A stretch of DNA of 6,206 bases, taken from the NCBI GenBank assembly GCA_029942065.1, contig JAPYTY010000131.1, positions 1-6,206 of the forward strand. Reading direction: 5' to 3'. Numbering within the stretch: position 1 is the stretch's first letter; the number at the start of each line of letters is the position of its first letter. The position numbers and the translations under genes are program-made. The stretch comes from Acidobacteriota bacterium. GTDB lineage: Bacteria; Acidobacteriota; UBA6911; RPQK01; JADFOI01. Shown here piece by piece: positions 1 to 6,025 of this stretch. The notes under the pieces were generated by a model that was not told where the DNA came from, made no database searches, and saw nothing but the letters and a program-made list of their open reading frames with translations.

Positions 1-2
1 CC

Positions 3-1502
3 CTACCACCCCACCCGACGGTAGGCCTCAACCGTATCGTCTGCGGGTCGGGATCCGGGGGTGAGCAGGCTTACTCCGACAAAAAGGATGAGGTTGGCCA
101 GAAGGGCCCACAAGCCGCCATAAAGTCCGAGCCACTGCTGTTGCGGGAATCCCAATCCAATCCCGAAAAGCACGATCGTCCCGCCCACCGCTCCTGCTAT
201 GGCACCCCATGGGGTGGCCCACCGCCAGCCCGAGAGTGCACCGATCGCCGCGGGTGCCGCCTGGGCCGCCCAGGCGGCTGAAAAGACCCCTAGAGTGGTG
301 AGCAGGGCCGGTTGGGTCAGGGACAGATAAAGCCCCACAAAACCCACCACGATCACCGCCATACGGGCCAGCCATACCTGGGTACCGGGCTCCTGATCGG
401 GGAACCACGGGCTCAGAAAGTCCCTTGCAAAAGAGGCACCGACGCTGTGTATCTGACTGGAGACCGTGGACATCATGGCGGCAAGACCCGCCGCCGCCAC
501 CAGCCCGCCCACGATGGGGGGAAAATAGTCCAGCAACATGTTGATCATCACGGTGTCGGTGGCCTCCCGCTCGACCAGGCCGGGCGTGACCACCTGTCCG
601 GTCATCCCGGTCAGAAAGGCGGCGCCCATTACCAGGGGAAATGAGAGAGTCACCCAGACCGGCCAGAGGCGAATATAGGTCACGCTCCTGGGGATGTGCA
701 TTTTGAGCCACATCTGGGGTTGCATCGGCCAGCCCAGTCCGACGGGAATCACCCAGCTGAGAAGGTAGGCCCACGGCCAGGCATTGTCTGGACCGGGAAG
801 AGTCAGAAGTTCGGGTTGGCTTTCCAGGATCTTCGAGAAAACCGCCACCGGCCCTCCAGCGGCGGCATAACTGACCAGGATGGCTCCCACCACGACCCCG
901 CCAAGGAGCAAAAGCCCCTGCATGGTATCGGTCCAGGCCACGGCGCGAAGGCCTCCCATGAAAACGTAGAAAATCATCAGGGAGTAAACCACCGTGGTAC
1001 CGAGTTGGAACGATACCAGATCGCCGGTGGCGACCTTCAGCAGATAAGAAATCCCCATGATCTGGGCCTGGATATAGGGAATCAGCGTTGCAATCAGCAT
1101 CGCAGCCAGTACAAAACCCACCCACTTCTTTCCATAGAAGTGTGTAAAGGTCTCAGCCGGGGTCATGTGACCAAAGGCACGCCCCACCTTCCAGGTGCGG
1201 GCTGCAAAGAGCATCCAGTACAGCGCCGAAACGCCGATGTACATGCCCGCGACGGCGACGTAGCCGCCCAATCCAGTGCGGTACATGGTGCCCGGAAAGC
1301 CCAGGAATGTGAGGGCACTGTACTGGGTTGCCATCAGGGTAAAGGCTGCTACGAACCAACCCATACCCCTGCCGCCTAGAATGTAGCCCTCAGGATCCGA
1401 CTGCGGAAAATACCGCCAGGCCACCAGACCGATAAACATGGTGGCCGCGCAGTACAGGACGAGAACCATCATGGAACCGCCGTATCCTAATAACCAATCC
1501 AT
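3..1502 (-). CDS. Sodium:solute symporter family (SSS) transporter
   Basis: This 499-residue inner-membrane protein is a secondary transporter of the SSS family (LeuT fold), expected to couple Na+ entry to uptake of a small organic solute. Hydrophobic segments run through the whole length and fit the usual 12-13 helices. Family hallmarks are visible: GGRGMGWFVAAFTLMATQYS at about residues 43-61, the MGGLRAVAWTDTMQG segment at 182-196, and AAMMSTVSSQIHSVGASFARD at 341-361. The last matches the helix that supplies Ser/Thr ligands of the Na2 sodium site in characterised members. The length is normal for the family and the gene is complete: ATG at 1502-1500, TAG at 5-3. An AGGGA lies about 11 bases upstream, inside the end of the preceding gene. 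The start is 3 bases after the stop of the small membrane gene at 1784-1506, so the two are surely co-transcribed. The substrate cannot be read from the sequence; amino acids, carboxylates, sugars and pantothenate are all possible in this family. Confidence 0.93.
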   Translation of the reverse strand: MDWLLGYGGSMMVLVLYCAATMFIGLVAWRYFPQSDPEGYILGGRGMGWFVAAFTLMATQYSALTFLGFPGTMYRTGLGGYVAVAGMYIGVSALYWMLFAARTWKVGRAFGHMTPAETFTHFYGKKWVGFVLAAMLIATLIPYIQAQIMGISYLLKVATGDLVSFQLGTTVVYSLMIFYVFMGGLRAVAWTDTMQGLLLLGGVVVGAILVSYAAAGGPVAVFSKILESQPELLTLPGPDNAWPWAYLLSWVIPVGLGWPMQPQMWLKMHIPRSVTYIRLWPVWVTLSFPLVMGAAFLTGMTGQVVTPGLVEREATDTVMINMLLDYFPPIVGGLVAAAGLAAMMSTVSSQIHSVGASFARDFLSPWFPDQEPGTQVWLARMAVIVVGFVGLYLSLTQPALLTTLGVFSAAWAAQAAPAAIGALSGWRWATPWGAIAGAVGGTIVLFGIGLGFPQQQWLGLYGGLWALLANLILFVGVSLLTPGSRPADDTVEAYRRVGW

Positions 1503-1505
1503 GGG

Positions 1506-1784
1506 CTAGGTATTCCCTATGTTTTCCGTTTCAGAATCGCTGGTTATTTTAAAATTCTGCCAATCCTGCTGCATGTGGGATTGGTCGTCCTGCCAGCAAG
1601 CCCAGAGCAATCCCAGCAGATTAAGCGCGATGAAAAAGGGAAGCAGCAAGGTCTCAACGAACACGGAGAACGGCAGGCCCATCAGGTGCGGGTCCACGCG
1701 ATTCCACAACAACCCGCCAGGCAGAAAAAAGCAGAGGGTCAAAAAAACATGAATCAGTGCGTGACGGATAAGGCGCCGAGGCAT
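1506..1784 (-). CDS. Small DUF3311-like membrane protein, symporter partner
   Basis: This 92-residue protein has two hydrophobic stretches (about residues 8-26 and 40-63) joined by the loop WNRVDPHLMGLPFSVF, and a polar acidic C-terminal tail. The R-V-D-P-x-x-x-G-L-P-F pattern between two helices is what I know from DUF3311-type proteins, small membrane proteins often encoded just upstream of SSS symporters. Assignment is by pattern, not by search. Its TAG (1508-1506) is 3 bases before the ATG of the symporter, which implies translational coupling and possibly an accessory role for the transporter. The ATG at 1784 has no good Shine-Dalgarno sequence. It sits 9 bases after the in-frame stop of the kinase remnant, so the upstream region may have been rearranged and the original promoter lost. 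The next possible in-frame start would be a TTG at about residue 15, which would delete most of the first helix, so the ATG is preferred. Confidence 0.78.
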   Translation of the reverse strand: MPRRLIRHALIHVFLTLCFFLPGGLLWNRVDPHLMGLPFSVFVETLLLPFFIALNLLGLLWACWQDDQSHMQQDWQNFKITSDSETENIGNT

Positions 1785-1793
1785 TCGAGGAGG

Positions 1794-2052
1794 TTACAAC
1801 TTCACACCATCGGTTTCAACCAGGGAGTGGCGTCGAATCAGGAATGTGGGAGGCACCTCAGGTGCCGAGGCAGCCCGGGCCTCTCTCTGGAACCGATCCA
1901 GGGCCTCTCGACTCTGGGTAAGTTCTTCAGGCAGGAATTTGACGGCCACATTCCGACCCAGCTTGGTATCCTCGGCACGATACACTTCGCCCATGCCACC
2001 CTCGCCGATTTTTTTTCAGAACTTTGTAGTGGCTGACGGTCTTACCGACCAT
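1794..2052 (-). pseudogene. Ser/Thr protein kinase, N-terminal remnant (frameshifted and truncated)
   Basis: Read on the minus strand from ATG 2052, the sequence gives MVGKTVSHYKVLKK. After skipping one A of the eight-A run (plus-strand T run 2009-2016) it continues IGEGGMGEVYRAEDTKLGR and NVAVKFLPEELTQSREAL, ending at RFQREARAASA. This is the start of a bacterial Hanks-type kinase: glycine-rich loop GEGGMGEV, then V-A-V-K with the ATP-binding lysine of beta-strand 3, then the C-helix region with R-E-A-R. Everything after is missing: no HRD, DFG or APE motif. The kinase match stops where the palindrome GGCACCTGAGGTGCC begins, and 22 unrelated codons then run to TAA at 1796-1794. At least one frame disruption plus loss of over 80% of the kinase domain makes it non-functional. 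The second half alone (MGEVYRAED..., from ATG 1994) is an open frame of 66 codons but has no credible function. The family is typical of Acidobacteriota, where such kinases are very numerous. Confidence 0.82.
1841..1866 (+). repeat. REP-like palindromic element, copy 1
   Basis: The 19-base segment GGAATGTGGGAGGCACCTC includes a GGAATGTGGGA tail followed by the perfect inverted repeat GGCACCT-C-AGGTGCC (1852-1866). The same tail-plus-palindrome arrangement recurs at 5860-5888 and, inverted, at 6104-6130; 18 of 19 bases match the latter. It lies exactly where similarity to the kinase ends, so it probably inserted into, or marks the deletion joint of, that gene. Transcribed, it would form a 7-bp hairpin. 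Confidence 0.65.
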
Positions 2053-2119
2053 AAAGTCTTCTGATGCGGGTGTGATCTCAACCAATGTTAAGCTTTCCAG
2101 CCCTTAATTATCCATAAAG

Positions 2120-2148
2120 TTGTGATTGGGAGCCCCAGGATATAAAAT
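2120..2148 (+). promoter_or_regulatory. Possible sigma70-type promoter of the rhodanese gene
   Basis: TTGTGA (2120-2125) and TAAAAT (2143-2148) are separated by 17 bases, in an AT-rich stretch upstream of the rhodanese ATG at 2201. This would give a leader of roughly 45 bases. The -35 differs from TTGACA at two or three positions and the host's promoter consensus is unknown, so this is only a candidate. Confidence 0.3.
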
Positions 2149-2186
2149 GATGGAGTTCAAAAAAAGAAACAGGCACCCCGAATCGT

Positions 2187-2194
2187 GGAGGAGG
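2187..2194 (+). promoter_or_regulatory. Strong ribosome binding site of the rhodanese gene
   Basis: GGAGGAGG lies 6 bases before the ATG at 2201 (spacer TAGACC). It is the best Shine-Dalgarno sequence of any gene in the window and fixes the start of the rhodanese reading frame. It also argues that the gene is translated and maintained. Confidence 0.75.
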
Positions 2195-2200
2195 TAGACC

Positions 2201-2635
2201 ATGGCCGGAAGGTTGGGGATCCTAGCCATCGCTACGTTGGTCCTTGCTACGACGTTTGCAGCCCATTCGACTTGGGCCCAGGACAACACGACGGAACGCA
2301 TCGCCATTTCTGAACTCAAGCAGAAGCTTGACAGTGGCGAGGAGTTTCTCCTGATCGATGTCCGTGAGGATGAGGAACTGGAAAGAGACGGGGCCATTGC
2401 CGGCGCCGTTCACATCCCGATGGGCGAACTTGACGCCCGGATGAAGGACATCCCAAAGGATATCTCGCTGGTTTTTTATTGACAGGGTGGGGGGCGCGCG
2501 GCGCGCGCTGCTGAAAAATTTGCCAAGGCGGGCTACAAGGCGGGACAGTTTTGCGGCATCCGTGACTGGAAGGCCGAGGGTCAGGAAGTCGTCGAGAAGG
2601 TGGATCGACCGGCGGAAGGAACGATCCGACCCTAG
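2201..2635 (+). CDS. Exported rhodanese-like protein, candidate selenoprotein (Sec94 encoded by TGA 2480-2482)
   Basis: The reading frame runs 144 residues if TGA 2480-2482 is read through, ending at TAG 2633-2635. Residues 1-27 form a signal peptide (basic start, hydrophobic core LGILAIATLVLATTFA, likely cleavage after STWAQ or nearby), so the protein should be periplasmic. The rest is a single rhodanese domain: ISELKQKLDSGEEFLLIDVR (36-55) with the conserved D-V-R, GAIAGAVHIPMGEL (64-77), and the strand DISLVFY (87-93). The six-residue active-site loop follows as U94-Q-G-G-G-R99, then ARAAEKFAKAGY and FCGIRDWKAEG. In rhodaneses the residue after V-F-Y is the catalytic Cys that carries the persulfide; here its codon is TGA. 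The downstream part is clearly the same domain in the same frame with no other lesion. A GC hairpin just after the TGA fits a bacterial SECIS. Selenocysteine rhodanese-like proteins have been reported, so this is plausible. The alternative is a nonsense mutation of TGC/TGT, giving a dead 93-residue product. The chain also has Cys118, where most rhodaneses have Gly. It stands alone as a plus-strand gene, so context gives no substrate. Confidence 0.72.
2483..2513 (+). promoter_or_regulatory. Putative bacterial SECIS hairpin downstream of the in-frame TGA
   Basis: GCGCGC (2494-2499) and GCGCGC (2503-2508) pair perfectly around a three-base loop GGC (2500-2502), extended by a G-U pair (2493-2509). 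CAG immediately after the TGA (2483-2485) can pair with CTG 2511-2513 below an asymmetric internal loop. The loop begins 17 bases after the TGA. As I recall the published bacterial SECIS model, it asks for a small stem-loop roughly 16-37 bases past the UGA, with a G in the first two loop positions; this hairpin meets it. The sequence is simultaneously coding (QGGGRAARAA), and GC-rich codons alone could produce such a hairpin by chance. Confidence 0.5.
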
Positions 2636-2852
2636 TAGCGACCTCGCTCCGCTCGGCCGCGTTTCACGTTCCACGGTCCACGTTTCACGCAAGAAAGAAC
2701 GAAATCTCGCGCCGATTACGGTTCGCCTACACCACAAGGACACCAAGAAGATATCCACCACAGTGGAACAGAGCTTTCTTGTTGTCCCAAGTCAAAGGTA
2801 TAGGGAGAAAAGAAAAGTCTTCTCTGTGTCTCTGTGGTGAAAGCCTCACCCT
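2633..2852. repeat. Repeat-rich spacer between the rhodanese and DUF5916 genes
   Basis: This spacer between convergent genes has no gene I can support. In order it holds a GACCTCGCTCCG repeat (2640-2651, also at 5972-5983), a block of alternating CACGTT/CCACG motifs (about 2661-2690, related to 5950-5964 and 6170-6204), and a roughly 55-base repeat copy (2709-2763). Its end carries CTTCTCTGTGTCTCTGTGGT (2819-2838), which faces the previous block in inverted orientation. Such CACCACAGAGACACAGAG-type sequences are known as dispersed intergenic repeats in many environmental bacteria and are sometimes mis-annotated as short proteins. Open frames across it are of that kind. Confidence 0.7.
2709..2763 (+). 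repeat. Dispersed repeat of about 55 bases, copy A
   Basis: It starts GCGCCGATTACGGTTCG and continues through CACCACAAGGACACC and AAGAAGATATCCACCACAG. It aligns over its full length with the reverse complement of 6053-6108, with scattered substitutions. The match covers non-periodic sequence at the left end as well as the CACCACA part, so it is a true repeat family and not only shared simple sequence. Confidence 0.7.
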
Positions 2853-5018
2853 TCAAAGATCCAAAACATAGGTCAGCTTGGCAATGAGCGCTCGCTCGAG
2901 AACCTCGCCGGTGCTGGAGCGCCGCTCGTTGTAAACCAGAAAAAAATCACTCAAGGGCTTGTAGATGAAGTGGAAACGGATGTTGCTCGAAACCTCCCGC
3001 TGCGTACTATCGTACTGAATCAGGGCATTGAGAAAAGTGCTGGTGTTGAAGGAGTAGGAAAGGCGCGCGGCAACCAGATTGGTGTCAAAGTCTCCCGAAG
3101 GCAAAGAGATGTCGTCGTGATTCCACGACAGTTCGGCACTGAAACGATAGTCAGGCTGCAAACCGAGCTTGCCGCGAACGGTCGTCTTTTCCCCGTCAAA
3201 GAAATCTCCTGAGTTGACTCGAAGCTCACCCCCCAGGATTCGGCTTCTATCGCTCGAAAAAAAGAATGCCCAGCCGGAAATCGGGTAATCTCCGACCGGA
3301 ATACTTTGTTCGGGCCGGATGAAGAAGGGCTCGTCGAGCCGCTCGAAATGGCTATTGAAGGCCAGAAAGATGACGGAGCTGTTCTGAAGTTCAAAGGCCA
3401 GACCAAGCTGCGAGTTCCGGGTCTTGATCACATTCTCCTGATCGGTGATGTAGTCGATATTGGCCTGGGGACGAATTTCCCTGACTCGAGAAAGACGGTC
3501 TCCTGGCCGTACTCTCCAGGTTAGGCTGGAGCGCGATTTTCGGATCCCTCGCCGGGGGACGAAACCCACCTCGGGATTGAAATTCTCACCGATCGAAAGG
3601 AACTCCCCCTGAAAGTCCAGCCGTCGATCGTTCCAGCGCACGCCGAAATCAGCCGCCGTGTCGTCTCCTTCGAGCCCGGGAGTCTCGGTTTTTAGAATGA
3701 AAGTCGTGAAAGCCAGCTTGGAGAGAAAATTCAAATTCAGATCCGCTCCGAAGGTTCGATTGAAACCTCCCCCCGATACCTGTTTATTGACAAAAATCCC
3801 TCCCACGTCCGAAAGTTTGAAAACATCACGACGCACCCGAACCACTGAGAAGTTCGTGGTGGGCTCCTCCTCGAACTCGTCTGCCTGCATAGAGAGTAGT
3901 CCCAGGCTGTAGGGGCCGGCCCTGCCGCTGAGGCGCCCTCCCCCTAGAATCGGAACCAGCCGTCCCCCGGAGATCCCGATTCTGCGGCTGAAGAAAGGGA
4001 TCAGGTCCTGTCGAAAGGAAGCGAATCCCTGCAGTGATCTGCCGAACTGAAAAATGCTGGAATTTTCCAGAAAAAATTCCCGCTTCTCAGGAAAAAATAG
4101 ACTGAACCGGGTCAGGTTGATCTGCTGGGCGTCCGCCTCCACCTGGGCGAAATCGGTATTCGCGGTCAGGTCCAGGGTCAGACCTCCGCCCAGACCCAGT
4201 TTCACGTCGAGACCGACTTCGGGCTGGAAGTCCACATCATCCCCCTGCCGGCGCAATACAGGGAGGGAGAGATAGGGCTTGAAATAGAGATTGCTTCCTC
4301 GCTCGACGTCCTCCAACCCATCCAATTCCCCCGCCAGCGAGACCCTGCTGATGATGTAGGGCCGGGGAATGGGAGACCAGTGGTCGAGTTCATTCTTCCG
4401 CCGGATTCTGCGCATGAAATTCAAACCCCACAGTTGGCTGGAGGAATCTTCGAAGCGCAGCGTCTTGAAGGGTATGGCCATCTCCACCTGCCAACCCGAC
4501 TCGGTGATCCGGACTTTGACATGCCAGATGCCGTCCCAGTCAAAGTTGGGATAAGCCCCATCTCCTCCCATCTGGCCATCCCGCTTGGCCCCTTTCGGAT
4601 TTGTTCCGAACATGAAGCCATTGCGATCGTCGTCGAAGGTATCCAGCAAGACGTTGAAATAATCGCTATCTCCGGACTGGAAATCCCGGGTCACGTCATT
4701 GACCATCAGAGCCGACGGCCCGCCCGAATCGAAGAGGTGGGCCCCGACGTAAAGATAGTCCTGGTCGTAGAGAAACCGGACCTCGGTCGGCTCGCTGGCC
4801 GGCTCTCCCTGTCGGGGTTCGGTCTGGGTGAAGTCCTTCGCGGGAGCGGCCAGTGCCCAGGCGGGATCATCCAGGTTGCCGTCGATGAGAATGGGTTCGC
4901 TCGCCCGAACCGCCGAGACGCGCCGCAGTTGCTGCGCAAAAATAATGTCCCCACCTACAACGAGCAGGACTCCCAGAAAAACGGCGATCCATTGCCCACC
5001 AACATGCTTTACTATCAA
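2853..5018 (-). CDS. CBM9-like / DUF5916 outer-membrane beta-barrel protein
   Basis: This is a 721-residue exported protein. It has an N-terminal hydrophobic signal (about residues 8-28, IAVFLGVLLVVGG, then FAQ). A carbohydrate-binding family 9-like beta-sandwich follows at about 41-215, with the family pattern I-L-I-D-G-N-L-D-D-P-A-W (43-54) and FLYDQDYLYVGAHLFDS (82-98). The remainder, about 240-721, is a DUF5916-type region with alternating polar/hydrophobic strands typical of an outer-membrane barrel. The DUF5916 hallmark is clear at 280-319: LTLDLTANTDFAQVEAD, then FSLFFPEKREFFLEN. The chain ends in a strand, LIAKLTYVLDL. The function of the family is unknown; CBM9-like modules suggest glycan binding or surface polymer handling, which is inference. 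The start is a TTG at 5018-5016 with GGAAGGA about 10 bases upstream; there is no in-frame ATG or GTG before the hydrophobic core, so the TTG is probably real. The 154-aa gene ends 105 bases upstream on the same strand and may share a transcript. Confidence 0.9.
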   Translation of the reverse strand: MIVKHVGGQWIAVFLGVLLVVGGDIIFAQQLRRVSAVRASEPILIDGNLDDPAWALAAPAKDFTQTEPRQGEPASEPTEVRFLYDQDYLYVGAHLFDSGGPSALMVNDVTRDFQSGDSDYFNVLLDTFDDDRNGFMFGTNPKGAKRDGQMGGDGAYPNFDWDGIWHVKVRITESGWQVEMAIPFKTLRFEDSSSQLWGLNFMRRIRRKNELDHWSPIPRPYIISRVSLAGELDGLEDVERGSNLYFKPYLSLPVLRRQGDDVDFQPEVGLDVKLGLGGGLTLDLTANTDFAQVEADAQQINLTRFSLFFPEKREFFLENSSIFQFGRSLQGFASFRQDLIPFFSRRIGISGGRLVPILGGGRLSGRAGPYSLGLLSMQADEFEEEPTTNFSVVRVRRDVFKLSDVGGIFVNKQVSGGGFNRTFGADLNLNFLSKLAFTTFILKTETPGLEGDDTAADFGVRWNDRRLDFQGEFLSIGENFNPEVGFVPRRGIRKSRSSLTWRVRPGDRLSRVREIRPQANIDYITDQENVIKTRNSQLGLAFELQNSSVIFLAFNSHFERLDEPFFIRPEQSIPVGDYPISGWAFFFSSDRSRILGGELRVNSGDFFDGEKTTVRGKLGLQPDYRFSAELSWNHDDISLPSGDFDTNLVAARLSYSFNTSTFLNALIQYDSTQREVSSNIRFHFIYKPLSDFFLVYNERRSSTGEVLERALIAKLTYVLDL

Positions 5019-5123
5019 GAATTCAAAATCCTTCCGGCCGGAGAATTTTCCCAGATGAGAGTTCAGAAAAGGCGATCTATTTCACCGCGGCAGCTGGGGT
5101 ATCGGGAACCTGTCAGGCACCAA

Positions 5124-5588
5124 TCAGCACGACTCGAGTCGAAAAAACCAGCGCCCGGCCGCCTCTTCCATGGTTCGGTTGGGATATCTCCCGGTATAAG
5201 CCCGGTGGACCTGCTCAAGATGGTCTGGTTCCTCCACCTGGGTGGCCCGCACCGGGTAGAGTTTCTCTCCCAGCCTGATTCTCATGTTGGAATCCTCACG
5301 CAGGAACTGGGCCCAACGGCTGTGTGCCGAGGAAATATACAGATCCTTTTCCATCAGAACGTAACCGGCGAAAACGGAATAGGGATTGGAGGGCCGTACC
5401 TCCACAGTAACCCTACGGTACTGCTCGACGAAGCTCCAATCATCGACCGGTTCAGTGGATTCCTCCCCGACCAGCCGCTTGCCCGGCAGTGAGCCATAGG
5501 GATCACTGCGATTGACGTACAAAGCGAAGAGCGTCATCGACACCAAGGCCAAACCGACCGCGATTCCTTTGAGTATCTTCTTTTCCAT
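5124..5588 (-). CDS. Membrane-anchored hypothetical protein, possibly split-barrel (FMN-binding-like) fold
   Basis: This is a 154-residue protein with one N-terminal transmembrane helix or uncleaved signal (about residues 7-24, KGIAVGLALVSMTLFALY), followed by a soluble domain outside the cytoplasm. The soluble part reads PGKRLVGEE (35-43), EPVDDWSFVEQYRRVTVEVR (46-65), NPYSVFAGYVLMEKDLYISS (68-87), RWAQFLREDSNMRIRLGEKL (91-110) and YPVRATQVEEPD. The alternation of a D-W-S-F entry, Rxx-PYSV strand, LYI/V strand, W-x-x-x-L helix and R-I-R-L-G strand resembles hypothetical proteins related to the FMN-binding split-barrel/deazaflavin nitroreductase group. I cannot confirm ligand-binding residues, so no activity is claimed. 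The chain ends in Cys. ATG at 5588 is preceded by a weak purine-rich AAAGAAGA. It is likely the first gene of a unit continuing to the DUF5916 gene 105 bases downstream. Confidence 0.75.
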   Translation of the reverse strand: MEKKILKGIAVGLALVSMTLFALYVNRSDPYGSLPGKRLVGEESTEPVDDWSFVEQYRRVTVEVRPSNPYSVFAGYVLMEKDLYISSAHSRWAQFLREDSNMRIRLGEKLYPVRATQVEEPDHLEQVHRAYTGRYPNRTMEEAAGRWFFRLESC

Positions 5589-5651
5589 AGTCTTCTTTGA
5601 GGCTGTTCAGTCTAATTGGATGGTACACAGGAAAGCAAGATGGTTTTTTAA

Positions 5652-5795
5652 CTGCACTCCTGCTGCGACTGGTCACCCTATGAGGGCCGTCAGGTCACAG
5701 GCTGGCCCCAGATGACGATCCGACGTGGAAAAATCGTTTACGACCGAGGCCAGATCACCGCCTCGGCAGGCAGCGGACGCCTGATCACGCGCGGA
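5652..5795 (+). pseudogene. Hydantoinase/dihydropyrimidinase-like amidohydrolase, C-terminal remnant
   Basis: Translated from 5652 in one frame, the sequence reads LHSCCDWSPYEGRQVTGWPQ, then MTIRRGKIVYDRGQI and TASAGSGRLITRG. This matches the C-terminal end of cyclic amidohydrolases (D-hydantoinase, dihydropyrimidinase, allantoinase type): D-Y/W-x-P-Y-E-G, V-x-G-W-P, then the final strand pair of the small beta-domain, x-x-R-G-x-V-V-x-x-G, and the terminal G-x-G-R-F/L-x-x-R. Only about 48 codons of a gene that is normally about 450-480 codons remain, and no catalytic metal ligands are included. A TAA (5649-5651) interrupts the frame immediately before, and the region further left shows no match. 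The original stop is not evident; the frame drifts into repeats. It is a relic. Identification is by motif recognition. Confidence 0.6.
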
Positions 5796-5859
5796 CCAAC
5801 CCAGGGGAGGGGATCGGATAGGCGCGGGGGGACCGCTGGAGCAACTCCCAGACGGGATT

Positions 5860-5888
5860 GGAAATGTAGGGGCGCACCGAGTGCGCCC
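5860..5888 (+). repeat. REP-like palindromic element, copy 2
   Basis: GGAAATGTAGGG leads into the perfect inverted repeat GGGCGCAC-CGA-GTGCGCCC (5870-5888). Its tail resembles the GGAATGTGGGA tail of the element at 1841-1866, while the palindrome arms differ but keep their pairing, as expected for a structured repeat. Its hairpin has 8 base pairs. Confidence 0.55.
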
Positions 5889-5971
5889 ACAGCAAGGTCG
5901 TGTAGCGGCCCGAAAATCCGAAATCCCAAGTCCCAAATCCGAAACCTGCAACGTGGAACGTGAGGCTGTTA

Positions 5972-5992
5972 GACCTCGCTCCGAAGGAGCGA
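5972..5992 (+). repeat. Short palindromic repeat containing GACCTCGCTCCG
   Basis: TCGCTCC-GAA-GGAGCGA (5976-5992) is a perfect 7-bp inverted repeat. Its left part GACCTCGCTCCG (5972-5983) is identical to 2640-2651, just after the rhodanese stop. At the second site the right arm is different (GCTCGG), so that copy is diverged or truncated. Both copies lie next to CACGTTCCACG-type blocks. Confidence 0.5.
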
Positions 5993-6025
5993 CAGAGTCT
6001 GGGTCAGGGCTTCCCGCCCTTGCGC

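Noticed and set aside
28..1125. 365-codon open frame on the minus strand overlapping the symporter gene
   Set aside because: It is another frame of the symporter gene, rich in Arg/Gly/Pro/His with no membrane segments. The symporter frame has clear family motifs.
2201..2482. Rhodanese as a complete 93-residue protein ending at the TGA
   Set aside because: The product would lack the whole active-site loop and C-terminal half, which are present downstream in the same frame. Read-through or pseudogene explains the data better than a short functional protein.
2494..2508. GC hairpin as a transcription terminator
   Set aside because: It lies inside the rhodanese frame, has no U tract after it (CTGCTGAAAAATT follows), and sits at SECIS distance from the TGA.
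2487..2840. 117-codon open frame on the plus strand
   Set aside because: It overlaps the second half of the rhodanese in another frame, then reads through repeats. Its tail (HHKDTKKISTT) is the translation of a dispersed repeat.
4380..5492. 370-codon open frame on the plus strand
   Set aside because: It lies opposite the DUF5916 gene and the 154-aa gene, both of which have convincing domains. Its translation shows no signal, domain or sensible composition; it is an antisense shadow.
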